DNA from: Durusdinium trenchii
Taxonomy: Eukaryota; Sar; Dinophyceae; Suessiales; Symbiodiniaceae
Direction of reading: 5' to 3'
DNA length: 64,000 bases
Assembly: GCA_963970005.1 (NCBI GenBank)
Contig: CAXAMN010005236.1
Span: 76,438 to 140,437 of the forward strand
This document shows positions 20,197-31,397 of the stretch, one piece after another (the stretch's first letter is position 1; every line of letters begins with the position of its first letter). The notes below the pieces were generated by a model. It was given only the letters and a program-made list of their open reading frames with translations, was not told the origin of the DNA and did no database searches. The position numbers were made by a program, and so were the translations under genes.

Positions 20197-23100
20197 GGAG
20201 TTCATCAACTACATGAAGGGCTACAACCACAAGGGCAAAGGAAAAGGTCGTGGAAAACTTCGCAGCAAGAACCAGGGCAATGTCAACGCCTACTACACCG
20301 AGGACTATGACTTCCACGGCCTTCAATTCGATGAAGAACAGGGTCACCAACCTGACCTTGAACTTGGCCGAGTGGAGAAAGACACCACAGGCCTTGGAAT
20401 GCTTGATTGCGGTGCAACTTGCAGTGCCGGTCCTGAGACCAGCATCCGCAACCTGATCCAAGCAGTGATCACCCAAGACAACCAGGCATCAATCGCCATC
20501 GATGCCAAAAGGAGACCCAAGTTCCGCTTCGGGTCAGGAGATTGGGGACAGGCTTTGTACTTGGTCAAAATCTCCTCAAGTATTACATCAAGAACCTTTG
20601 AGGCCTTTGTACTGCCTGACCCCCAAGCTGCACATCGAGCAGATTTTGACCACGTACCCGTGTTGGTTGGGATGGACTTCATCCGGGGCAACGGTTTGGT
20701 GATTGATTTTCAAGATGGCTACACGGTTTGTGCCACGAGCCCGGATGCAACCCCTTTTCACTTGGTCACCAACCACAAGGGTCACTTCATGTTGGACGTG
20801 GTTCAGTTTTTGAGTGACGGCAAAACATGTCATCAAGGTCACCCAAGAGTACATGTCATGCAATTCGAATCGGCCACACCAAAAGCATTCACCCTCGACA
20901 TGGTCTTGGACTGTGCACCCCTCCTCACGGAGTCTCGTTCGAGTTCGAAGAGTGGACATCGTCAATGGTTTGAACATGTTTGGCACCGGAGACTCGGGCT
21001 CATGGGCAATCTGCCTACGACCGTCTCCAATTCGCTCCGGTCCCGATCCTCTCACCTTCATGGCTCCGAAGAAGACCACGCCCGTGGAATTGGACGAGGA
21101 GAGGAGAGTGGAAGCAGATCCCCGGGATCCAAGGTCGTCACCGACCGTTTGGCCGTGCTTCAACGTGCACGTTCCGAACAAGGCTCAGTCCAACAAATGG
21201 GGGACTTGGCACCACTGCGCTGTGTGCAACCTGCGGCTGGACTACACTCCAAAGCCAGGAGCTCGGGCGAACACCACAGCCTGCGAGAACCCGACCATGG
21301 TGCAGCGAGCTCTCAAGGAACTTCAAGCTGCACTCCCACAGGAGATGACCCCGAACGGGGAGTTGGTCAAGGCCTTCATGGACAAGGTCACGGCGGACGA
21401 GCGCATCCGCTACCTCATGATGGACGCCAGGAGCCGCTGGAGAAGAACATGGCCACGGTCGCCAAAGCCAAAGCTTTGGTAAAGTCCTCAAACCCGGCTA
21501 CGCGCTCGAAGAATCTGAGGACGGCCAATTCCGCCGGCTATGCAGAGGAGGCGCAACCAGTCTCGCCGACGTCAAGTTGGCAAGCAGTGGAGAACACCGA
21601 GCTTCCAACCACCATCGAGTTCAACCCGATGCACTACCTCACGGCCGAGGAAGGCCGAGGAAAAAGACCGCATGATGAGTATGACTGCCACAAGGGTCCA
21701 ACAGTCCCAAGCCCAAAACCAGATGGTGCCGGAATCGGAGGAGGAGCTCGAGCCGGACTACAGCCGGCCCAGTCCTCACTCTCCATGAAGGACTTCGGGG
21801 AGAACGTGAAGAAGCTCCCGCTCTACGTGGGCCAGAAGATGATGGACATGGTGCACCACCTCAACGAGAACCTCAGGGAGAACATGTCCAACACCGTCTA
21901 TGGCCAGAACCCTCTGGTTTGGGAGATGTTTTGTTCCAAAGACTCTGCATTGGCAGAGGCCTGCATGAGAGAAGGGATTCCAGTTGAGCGCATCAACCTC
22001 GCTCAAGGCTTCGACCTCTACAAGCCGGAGACCTACACCACACTACTTCATCTTTTTCGTCAACAACGCCCCAAGAAAGTGTGGATTTCAACCATGTGCA
22101 CACTCTTCTGCAGCTGGGTCGATCTCAACTACCATGATCGACGAGAAGTGCTGGACAAGCGCCGGAGGCGCGAGCGGAAAATGTTCCGTCTCCTCACAGC
22201 CTTCCTGCTGCAGGTGCTCACCGAGTTCCCGGACACCGACCTCTTCTGGGAGTGGCCTCTTCGATGCCGAGCATGGAACGACCCGATCGTCCTCAAGTTC
22301 TTTGAAAGCCTTCGCACCCTCTATGAATGCCGGATCGATGGTTGCCGGTATGGACTAAAGTCGGAGGCTGGCAACTTTTTGATGAAGCCATGGATGATCA
22401 AGACCACGAGCATCCACTTCTACTCCGAGTTCCGCCTCAAGGTCTGCTTGAAGAATCATACCCACGAGCAGATCCATGGAATCGAGACCAACAAGAGCGC
22501 ATACTATCCAGAGGCTATGCGCCGCTCCATTGCCAAGCACTGGCGGCGAGTTCTCCTACCTGATCGCTGGTGGCGCATGCTCTGGACAGCAATGGTTCCT
22601 ACCACTTCAGGGGACCACACCCTATATGCAGCTCAAGATGGGCATTCGGGACAACCTCAAGAAGATGATGATGAAGAAGGAGATGACGCAGTACCTCGTT
22701 CAGAGGATGACAAAAAGAAATGGGCTATCCAACTACATCGACTTCACCAAGCTTCCGGACATCCTGCACCCCGCAACATGGTGCGCATGCTGGTTGATGC
22801 TCAAGTGCCACGGTGGAAGATTCAAATGGCTCGAGACTTCCACTGCCCGACCTGTCAGGAGCTACGTCCTGGTGGCACGGCATCAAAACAAGTTCCTCCA
22901 GCATCCGTGCATCCTGCACCGGCCGCTTGGGAGTGTCTAGGAATTGATGTGGGAGAATGGACTGTCCCTGACCAGAACCTCAAGGTCAAGTTCATCCTCA
23001 TGGTGGACATCGCCGCCCGCTACCGAGTCACTGAGGTACTCTTCACCTACAAGCACGGCGAGTGCAAGGTGGAATCGGCTGACCTGGTCATCAAGACTCT

Positions 23101-24726
23101 CACTCTTCGATGGCTGATGGACAAGCCCCGTCTGAAGACAATCATTCCGGACAATGCCAAGTCACTGGTTTCCCAGAAGCTGACCGAGTTCGTAGCTGAC
23201 TTGGGAATTGAAGTGATGCCTCCTCCGGACAATGAAAGCTGGGCTCATGGCATCACAGAGAGAGCAATTGGCCACATCAAGGAGATTGCATCCCTTTTGC
23301 AGCAGTCCCTTCCTGACCAAGATCCAGTACTCACTCTGGCTATGGCCACAGGGGCCAACAACAACGCTGAGTATGTCAAGGGCTACACCAGCATCCAATG
23401 GGCCTATGGGAAGCAAACTTCATGGAGCTTGGATGAACTTCGCCAACAGCTCAGCCTTCCCATCGACCGCCAGCAACAAGAGTTCCTACGACTTCTCAAC
23501 CAACGAGAACTGGCGGAGGACTGTGCCCGCAAGGCCAAAGCCCGACTGGTACTCTCAAAGCTCAAGAACTCATCCATCAGACAGCCCGTAAGGACCTTCA
23601 AGATGGCCGAGCCCGTCTACATTTGGCGCAAGTTCTTGCCTCACACCATCTACGCTGGCAAGAAAGGTGGTCATCGGCACACTCAGCGACCACGATGGGT
23701 AGGTCCGGGGAGAGTCGTGTTCCACGAGTTGATCCCCGGTCAAGAAGACGGAGATTGTGTTCATGTGGTTTGGGTGATTTTGGGTAACCGCATCTACAAG
23801 GCATCGGTTCACTCCGTTCGCCCGATGTCCGATCGCGAGAGGCTGCTGTTTGAAGCCAAAGGAGATGACTCTCACACCTGGCAGCAGCTCAGCGACATGA
23901 TCCCCAAACGCGAGTTCGTGGACATGACTGGAGAGGAGCCTGCCGAAGAGGAGACTGAGGAGCCCTACTTGCCTGAGGTCCCCGACGAGCGGACTACAAG
24001 ACTCCCTCCGTCTTCAACGCTTCCTCCGGCAATTCGCTTTCACGGCAAAATGCCAATGGCTGACACTGGCTTTCCAGTTGGCTTCGAACCTCCACAACAA
24101 GATGATGATGATGGAGCCAATGTCAATGACTATGACCTGGATGAGGAGCAAGAGTCAAAACGACAGAAGACCGACCATGAGAACATGGACGATGAAGGCG
24201 ACAAAACAAAGCCTACATCGAGTGCTTCCGGTTCGCGAAGAGCTTCAACGTCTTCCAAGACGCCACTTCTTCAGGAAGAACCACCTCCTGGTCCTCTACC
24301 TCATGAATCTGATCCTGGACTACCCGAAGAACCAGAGTCCAAAAAGCAGCGCACTGACGATTCTGATCAAGATGATCTTCAACTCGACCTTCAAGCTGCA
24401 CTTCAAGAAGTACAAGAAGGCTATGTCTTCGAGATTGAGCTGGACTTCACCTCCAACCGCCAGAAGAAACAGTTCCAAAGGAATCCTGAGATGTTCCTGG
24501 CGAAGAAGCTCAACTCCAGCGAAGTGCACTGGAAGAACCTCAACCAGGAGGAGCGCCGCTTGATGAACAATGCCAAGAGCGGCGAGGTTTCCTCTTTCCT
24601 CAAAACCCAAGCGGTGCGACGCTGTTTGACCTATGAAGAACAACAAGAAGCACAACAGTCCGATCGTGTACTTCGTGCACGATGGGTCTTGGTGTGGAAA
24701 CCTGTCCCTGAAGAGGACCGAGCTCA
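19982..24726 (+). pseudogene. Copia Pol, N-terminal part: protease, MTase-like, integrase
   Basis: Residue numbers count from 19,982. The aspartic protease has LGMLDCGAT near residue 141. A methyltransferase-like region follows at about 645-830. The integrase begins with an H-H-C-C zinc site (RLHQASGHPAPRN ... CPTCQ) and has catalytic D989 (GIDVGEW), D1057 (IIPDNAKS) and E1093 (GITERAIGH), the DX35E spacing of copia. An acidic linker and the start of the reverse transcriptase (RARWVLVWKPVPEEDRA) end at the transposon junction; translation would run 154 bp into the insert and stop at 24,880. Between about 20,930 and 21,430 the natural protein continues in another frame (WHHCAVCNLRLDYTPKPG), so two compensating indels are present. 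Confidence 0.88.
21912..22560 (+). other. Methyltransferase-like domain inside copia Pol
   Basis: Within the copia frame, residues about 645-830 read LVWEMFCSKDSALAEACMRE, GFDLYKPETYTTLL, PKKVWISTMCTLFCSWVDLN and DTDLFWEWPLRCRAWN. The E-FC---S-L motif, the GFDL acidic step, the P--CT-FC-W segment and the WEWP step resemble the Rossmann architecture of cytosine-5 or Dcm-like methyltransferases in degenerate form. I remember similar regions between protease and integrase of other dinoflagellate copia elements. No canonical catalytic PC dipeptide is present, so activity is doubtful. Confidence 0.5.
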
Positions 24727-24748
24727 CCTGGAGGTGCGTTTGATCACA
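24727..24748 (+). repeat. Left terminal inverted repeat of DNA transposon
   Basis: CCTGGAGGTGCGTTTGATCA plus CA pairs with 37,702-37,723 except for T/C at position 15. A second GATC motif follows near 24,762 (AATGATCG). Confidence 0.9.
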
Positions 24749-24794
24749 GTTTTTGAGGCCAATGATCGTTGGCACAATTGGCCTTGTAAAAACC

Positions 24795-24832
24795 CTATGG
24801 CCGTGAAAACACCATATGGCCGTGAAAATGAA
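24795..24832 (+). repeat. Left subterminal GGCCGTGAAAA repeats
   Basis: ATGGCCGTGAAAACACC and ATGGCCGTGAAAATG lie 17 bp apart. The same undecamer recurs in direct orientation at about 25,617, at about 31,232 (with GGCCATGAAAAC and GCGTGAAA variants to 31,290) and three times at the right end. Arrays of short subterminal repeats are transposase-binding sites in CACTA elements; the role here is inference. Confidence 0.7.
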
Positions 24833-26188
24833 AATCGGCAGTGTGGAGCGTGCTTCCAGAAAGCATCGAGCCATGGTTAATTCTAGAACGTTGCAAGTTG
24901 CAATTACTTAGTACAAACCATACAATATGTAGATCGAGTTTGCCTATGTACCCCACATGCATCGGAAAAAAAACATTGCATTCGGGCCACCTGTTTCTCA
25001 AAACATTGTATTCGGGTCACCTGTCGTATCAAACTCTTGGAAATGAAACACTGGAAGTTGTCAGAGCTCTTGATTTCCAGTTTGTTTAGGAACTGGAGGC
25101 TGGAGGTTTTCGATCGAGCCCTGTATACAGGTTTTCTGGGTAGATCTGTTTTAAATATGTGTTTCAATCGGTGGGCGCGATATTGCATGCGCTGTGCGGC
25201 TTGTTTTCGGTCACATGTTACGACAAACAGCCCGTTCTCGTTCTTTTTTTCAAAGGCGGTGGCTGGGGCTGTCAGAAGAAATCGCAAGGATCTATGTCAT
25301 CTTGTGCTTTCACGCTTCGCTCACAACCACTGCAAGGCTTAGATATGCACCCAAAGAGGATGACAATGACCAACACCGACATTACTATATATATATATAA
25401 CTAAAAAACGATTACTAATGGCAATGACATTTGCAATAAATAACTGTATAGTTATACAGTTATATATAGTACCAGCACCGACATGACTCAGTGAAGCCAT
25501 GATGGGTTGTGACTTCGGAGTTGTGGTGACCTTGGCAGCGCCTAACCAGCAATTTGTGACTCCGCGAGCGTCAAAGCGAGCTGAAGCACTTGAAGTTGCA
25601 CAGTTCAACAGCTCTTTTGGCCGTGAAAGTTCAAGCAAAAAGTTGTAAATGGTTTTCTGAAGAAACTGAGGTGATCACATTGATCGTATCTATTGTCTTC
25701 TTGGAGATGGTGTCTCGGGCATTGTCTGACCAAACTTTGAACCCCAAAGACTGTTTCTGGAGTGTCAAGGTTTGCGAAGAGAGTGTTCTGAACCAATTTG
25801 ATCGTTAGTCAGCTAGATGTCCAGTCAGCTAGACACACTTGGACACATCTTCTTTCGTGAATCCAGCCATGCAGAATCTGCCATTATTTTCGGAGGTCGA
25901 GAGTAGATATATCTTAAGATCTCTTGAAGACTTTTGTTTTGTGCATCATAGTTTAGCATCTTTTCTTTATCTTTTATCTGACCTCCCTGCAGCCGCGCCC
26001 GCCAGGCGTTCATGGACATTTTGTCCAGTGCGCCACCTGCGCAGTGAGCAAGTGTTTGAGAGCGTGAAGCTGGGAAGGATTCATGAAGGGCTTGTTTTGA
26101 TCATGGTGTGCCTCACTGTGTTTTTTTGGATCAGAGCTCAAACTGACCAAACCCAGATCTTGCCTATACACTGTATAGCCTAAACACG

Positions 26189-28072
26189 ATGGCAGAGCCA
26201 TGGGATGAAAGTGGCTCTGAATGTTCAGAAGAGGAGGTCGGTGATAGATACAAACCCTTCCTTGAAGAGTTCAAGAAGGTCAAAAAAACTACGCCATGTT
26301 CCTTGGTATGCTTTCAATCCATGTAGCTAGGAAAGAAATGGTAGCCCGTTGCTCAACTATATGTTGTTGACTCAGGTTGGTATGACTTTTCTCACGGACC
26401 ACTCGGGCTACGTGTATACAAGGAAACGAACAACGATGAAAGACCTTGAGGTCAACTCCGAGGCTCCTACATAGTGGATGCAACAAAAACAGACGTGAAT
26501 ATTTTCTAGTATTTCCACCAGGATGTTTCCAAGGGGTCTACTGGTCTCTCCTGGCTAGGTGGTGTTGGCGACCGTGGCGGGCGCCAAAGGGTGCGCAAGG
26601 CTTTCTGCGCATGTGCTGAAGGCTGCAGTCCTTCATCTCTACACCGTGTGCAAACTCTTCCCAGAAGGAGTAGTGGCTGAGTTAGGGTCCGTCCAAGACT
26701 GGGGGCTGAAACAAGGGGTGGCACTCAAGAAGTTGGTAGCTGCCTGAGTGGGAGCACTTGCAACTGATGTCAAAACGGAACACAAACCTGTCAAACACAT
26801 GGTGATGCAGCAATCTACTCTGTTTATAAACATGATCGTACGTAGCCTAAATTAAATAGTTCAGCCTGCAAAAGCTGCAGGCATCCCGACTTCGTCGACT
26901 CATGAAGCGTGCTTATACCGCCAAGTCCAAGAAAATCGATGCGATGAAGAAGACAGCAAGAGAACTAGGTTGGGACATCTACCCACAGAAAGTTGAGGAC
27001 CAACGCGTTGACAATGTCGCCATTTGTCTTCTAATTAGAAAGGGTGGATCATGAGTCAAGGGTTTCACAGATGGAAAGCGGGATCTGTCCTGGACACCTT
27101 GCCCGTTCCAAGGTTGAACCCCGCGCATCTCCATCTGGCCTGGAGGAGTTGGCAACACCATCAGCGTCGTCCACTGTGACACCTGCCAGCGAGGTCTCTT
27201 CAAGTGTGTCTTCAACATCCTCTGACAAGTTATCCCGGGTGGTGGCGCAATTGAGTAAGTTGAAGCTAGACTTTTCGGACGTTGGCCAGGAAACCCCGTC
27301 TCCCAAAAAAGCAACACCCCCTCCCCCGAAGGATCAGGTGGCCAGTGGTGAGGGAACAGGTGGTGGAGTGAAGGATGACCCAAAGATTCTGGCCGTGGTC
27401 TCTTCTCTTCGGACTGCGCTGGCCCAGAAAAGCAAGCCTGAACAACGTGTGACTGCAGCCACTGATGGTGAATCTCGCGGGCAACCCTATGTCTTACCCC
27501 AACATGTTTCTTGCAAGGGTGCTGACCGGACGGACGGACTGGGCGTCTGAAGTTTAGTTGGATCTAATTCTGGCAGCGTGCAAAACGACAAAACGATACC
27601 TATCAGGGGTTGTGTTTGGTGACTGATAGCAGCCAAGGTTTTGGATTCCTTGAGTGCAAGGATGGCATCTCCTGTGGCTCCGTTTCCGTTGCATCAGCAA
27701 TACGTGTCGAATGTGTTGGACAGTGAGGATCAGGGTCAGAAAGCGGTTGGGGGTGAGAAAAACACCACTGCTGGACCCGCAAAAGTTTCAAAGCCTGATG
27801 GGTCTGGTGCAACGCATCCAAAACCATCGGAGACGCCCGACGTTGATCCCAAGACTTCCGTGTGGAACTATGGGTCCAAGCGGAAGGCATTCATTGCCGG
27901 GAAACGTGAAGAAGGAATTGAATTTGTGACTGCAGTGAACTTATGGGATGATAGCCTTGAGAAGGCTCAACTCTTGGGGGGGGTGTCGGTTCCAGAGCTC
28001 AAACGGCGCAAGTTTCTGAAAGCGGGCGCCCTTGAGAACCCTTGGCTTAAAAAGCTTGAGGGCAGAAAGTAG
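26189..28072 (+). CDS. Unknown transposon gene, spliced (proposed exons)
   Basis: Proposed exons: 26,189-26,305 (MAEPWDESGSECSEEEVGDR...FKKVKK, then GTATGC donor); about 26,871-27,010 (QASRLRRLMKRAYTAKSKKI, DAMKKTARELGWDIYPQKVE); 27,071-about 27,540 (Ser/Thr/Pro-rich, acceptor TTTCACAG); and about 27,633-28,072 (WNYGSKRKAFIAGKREEGIE, VPELKRRKFLKAGALENPWL) ending in TAG. The LRRLMK segment resembles a basic helical region I remember from proteins of unknown function in dinoflagellates. There is no enzyme motif. Exon borders are by eye, and joins between exons are uncertain. Confidence 0.45.
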
Positions 28073-28454
28073 TGTCACATCATGGTGGCGCATCATGATT
28101 GGCTCTGTGCTTGGCTAGGGGGGGACAGCCTTGACCATAGGCCGGTTCGAAAAGGTGGAAAACACGATGTGGTAGTCACTACTCAGAAGCAGCGCAACCG
28201 TTTCATGTGGACACATGTGACACCGTGCATAGTGAATGGACTCAAACGCTTCCTTCACCTGTAAAAGGTTTTCGGGCCCAAGAGGATTGTTTTTGGGTGT
28301 AGGTTGCCAGGATGGTGGTAAAGGATCTTCTACGTGTCCGGGTTCCACCGTTGATGATTGTGGTGCGCCTGCTCACTTTGTGGCACAGCAAGCTGGGCCA
28401 TTCTGTGGACTTTTGGATTGGAGATAAAGTAATACATGTTGTGTTATTTTTTGT

Positions 28455-30215
28455 GGGAACCAACACCAGGGAGCATTTCACGCTCAAGCATTCCCGAATA
28501 AGGACAGGGATTTTTTGGAGCTGTTCGCTGGCCAATGCGCTGTCACGAATGCCTTGCGGCAAGTGCCTCGACAATACCGCTATTACACTGAGAAAGGTGT
28601 CTGAACACGGGATGAATTATAGTTGGTGATTGAAACTTGAAAAACTTCTTAAACCCATGTGCTCCGTTCCCTGTTCCCTGCATGTCCCCACAGTTGATGG
28701 CCTCTTTGTCCAAATGGCCAAGGATGGCCTGTGGGGAGCAGCAATCGACATCGAGCACAACCAGCGACTGTATGACCTCACGACCCCTTCTGGGTTTGTG
28801 CGCCTTGCCGCGCATACAGGCATTGGGTTGTTCAATCTTCAAACCGTTGAACAGTCGAACCCATTGTATTGTTTTTTAAAAAAGGCATGACGAATGTCTT
28901 GAAACATGCTTATCATTGACTTGGTGAGGCTGTCGTGTGGACAGCTGGGGAAATAGAAATGGCCGTACATAACAAACGGTGTGCCGACCATGGCGCACAA
29001 AGCCCAGGCTGGCCCTCAACGAGGTATTGCGCGTGCGTCCTGGTGGGCTTTTTGTTCTGGCACCTGTTTGCACTTCCTTTTGCAATGTGTGACTTGGCCA
29101 AATATGAGCTGTCCAAATTTGCTATAAGTGTTCATTCTTGTTGGTTGGGCCAAGAAAATTGACGATGGGACTTCTGACCTCTATTGATCTGTTTTGGCGG
29201 GATGTGGGGAATGGACCATTTCTCAGTGGTGTCCTTCTACACCCCGTTCACTGCCACATTTCGGGTGTGAACTGGATGACCTAGGTGTCGTCATACTTCT
29301 GGCCGCAGCTATCTCACACCGTATGGGAACACGGGGTACAGCTTCGTGCACATTGGCAATATCCTTTCTTCGCGGTGTATCCTTTTGATCCTTATCGCTA
29401 CCTGGCGTGGGCTAAGGTGGCTGCTTGAGCAGCCAGATGGCAGCTTTTTGCCATCAATGCCCCGCTTTCAGAGTATGCTATCGGTGGTCAAGGCGGTGTC
29501 CAACCAGCTTTGCAGGGTTTATGTTCAATATGTCTTGAAGGGTTTTGAGGTGTCCGGAAACATTGCTACGAGGTGAACAAAAAAAGGGTCACTACGGACA
29601 CCTTCCAATGTTTGCTTCGAAGGGTTTGCCGTTTCTGTGAACATGGAACCTTGTAGGAAACATGTCCAAGAAACATCAAAAACAACTTTTCCTTGGTATC
29701 CATGCCCCCTGCAGACCTTTACAGCCTCATTCTACATGGGTAAGTTCGGCGGGTCTACACCCAAACCACACCGTGTTTGGTCAAACGACGAACGGCTGCT
29801 GTCTGGCCTGACCGCCCGGGCTGGTTTCATGTCAAAAGCGGAGCAAAGCTGCTGTCCTGGCCAAACCGTGAAGAAATACATCGATAAGAATGGTAAGAAG
29901 CGCCATGTGGGTATCAAGAATGCCCTCAAAGACTCCCAGTCCCTCAGCAATTGGTTTCAATGCCGTTGCGTAGGTCTTACGTTGGTGCCCCGCACATAAA
30001 CCCCCCAAATCTTCTTGAAAGAATCGACAAATATATCCGTGCGTTGATCAGCCTAGGCACTACACACCGGCCTTTGGTCAGTATCTCTGCCAACTGTTCA
30101 AATCTGTGGATGGTCAAGTGACTCGCATCCATTTCAAAAAACTTTTGGTGTTCCTGGACAAAAACCCAAGAAAGGCTTTCGGGGCGCATGAACAACCCCT
30201 GGTCTTATATTTCAA
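28455..30215 (+). CDS. Methyltransferase-like transposon protein, spliced
   Basis: Exons read: about 28,467-28,565 (NKDRDFLELFAGQCAVTNAL), about 28,693-28,820 (GLWGAAIDIEHNQRLYDLTT, PSGFVRLA), about 29,310-29,482 (GNTGYSFVHIGNILSSRCIL, GLRWLLEQPDGSFLPSMPRF), 29,732-29,941 (SFYMGKFGGSTPKPHRVWSN, KNGKKRHVGIKNALKDSQ) and about 30,056-30,215 (HYTPAFGQYLCQLF). LELFAG fits SAM-binding motif I, AIDI the acidic residue after strand 2, and EQP takes the place of ENV/DPP-type motifs. The exon that should carry the PPC-like motif (about 28.9-29.3 kb) is not clear. The order matches a protein family I remember as common and uncharacterised in Symbiodiniaceae. Catalytic activity is unproven. Confidence 0.6.
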
Positions 30216-30282
30216 TATCCCTTGATTGCGGCTGACAAGCCCCCCGATGTTAAACCATGGTAACCGTGGAAGGTTGTAGTCT

Positions 30283-30690
30283 TTGATCTTCGATAGTGCC
30301 CTGCGACAGCTCCCTATATCCAAGGTGCTTCTTGATCTATTGCCTTGGAAGGGCCCGCAAATCCCTGATGATCTTACCGACGTCGAGCTTTTCCGGCGCT
30401 TCTGTATGCCCATTTCTGAAACAGACATGTGGCATGAAGTACCTTGGGCTATAACCTGTGCTCAAGCAGTTTTTATGCTATGACATCTTGAAACCTATTT
30501 TGTCGGGAACAGTCTATATCCCTTGGAACAGGGATGCCAAAGGGGTCCCTCCGCTGCAGCTCTTCCCCCCTTTCCATCTCCACCCTGTCGGTCCAGGCAC
30601 ACTTGCAAGAAGTGGTGGGCTACCTTGGAGCGTGCAAGTATGTGGACGCGAAAGGGCAGTGGGTGTTTGGTCTCATATAACGCCAGGTTG
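30283..30690 (+). CDS. Further transposon exons, unknown function
   Basis: Two exon-like frames, about 30,296-30,455 (LLDLLPWKGPQIPDDLTDVE, LFRRFCMPISETDMWHEVPW) and about 30,551-30,682 (ISTLSVQAHLQEVVGYLGAC, KYVDAKGQWVFG), have balanced composition and follow the methyltransferase-like exons. They may be its C-terminus or a separate gene. 30.7-31.38 kb shows no coding sequence. Confidence 0.35.
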
Positions 30691-31397
30691 TTTTTTTGGT
30701 TTGCATGAAAAGCAGCCTTAAACCGGAAGCCCCACCCTTCCAAACTAGTTTCAGGCTGCTGTTGCGACCATGGGGCAGGGGTGTATGTGTAGTCCATGGG
30801 AGGTCAACCATGTTTACATACGCACCATCAACCCCACTATTAAAGCCAAAGGGTATATGGAAGGACAACACATTGAATAAAACAATCCCTCTTTGGCTGA
30901 AACATCCATATGTACATGGAAGGTCAATGTTTGGAACCTGATGGAACTTAGGCAGATATCCTGCAAGAGATGGCTGTGCGATAGCTCTGTATCACTTTAA
31001 TGCTATCGTTCGAATGGGCATCGCTACAATGATTTGCTTGGGGTTGCAAGATGCGTCTGTGACTATGGCCACAGGACATCCTTGCAGGGGTGTAAAAAAA
31101 AATCAGCCAGCAGAGCAATGTCTGTGCAGTTATCTTTTCTTTCTGTGCAATGTTCTTTCTTTACAGAAATTGTCACACTTTACATGTGTATATGTTTGGT
31201 GCACGAAGTATAGCGTGAAAATGTGTGCATTTGGCCGTGAAAAAACCAATGAGTGGCCATGAAAACAGCGTGAAACGCGTGAAAACCGTATAGACTATTT
31301 TGGAGCTTCTGGCGTTACAGAATCAGATTCTGATAGCCTGTGTTCAAGATTGGGGTAGTGTGATCCGTTCTTTGTTGTCTCTTTGGTGTTGGTTGCC

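Noticed and set aside
24727..24880. Copia protein tail after EEDRA up to 24,880
   Set aside because: These codons are transposon sequence beyond the CA junction, not copia.
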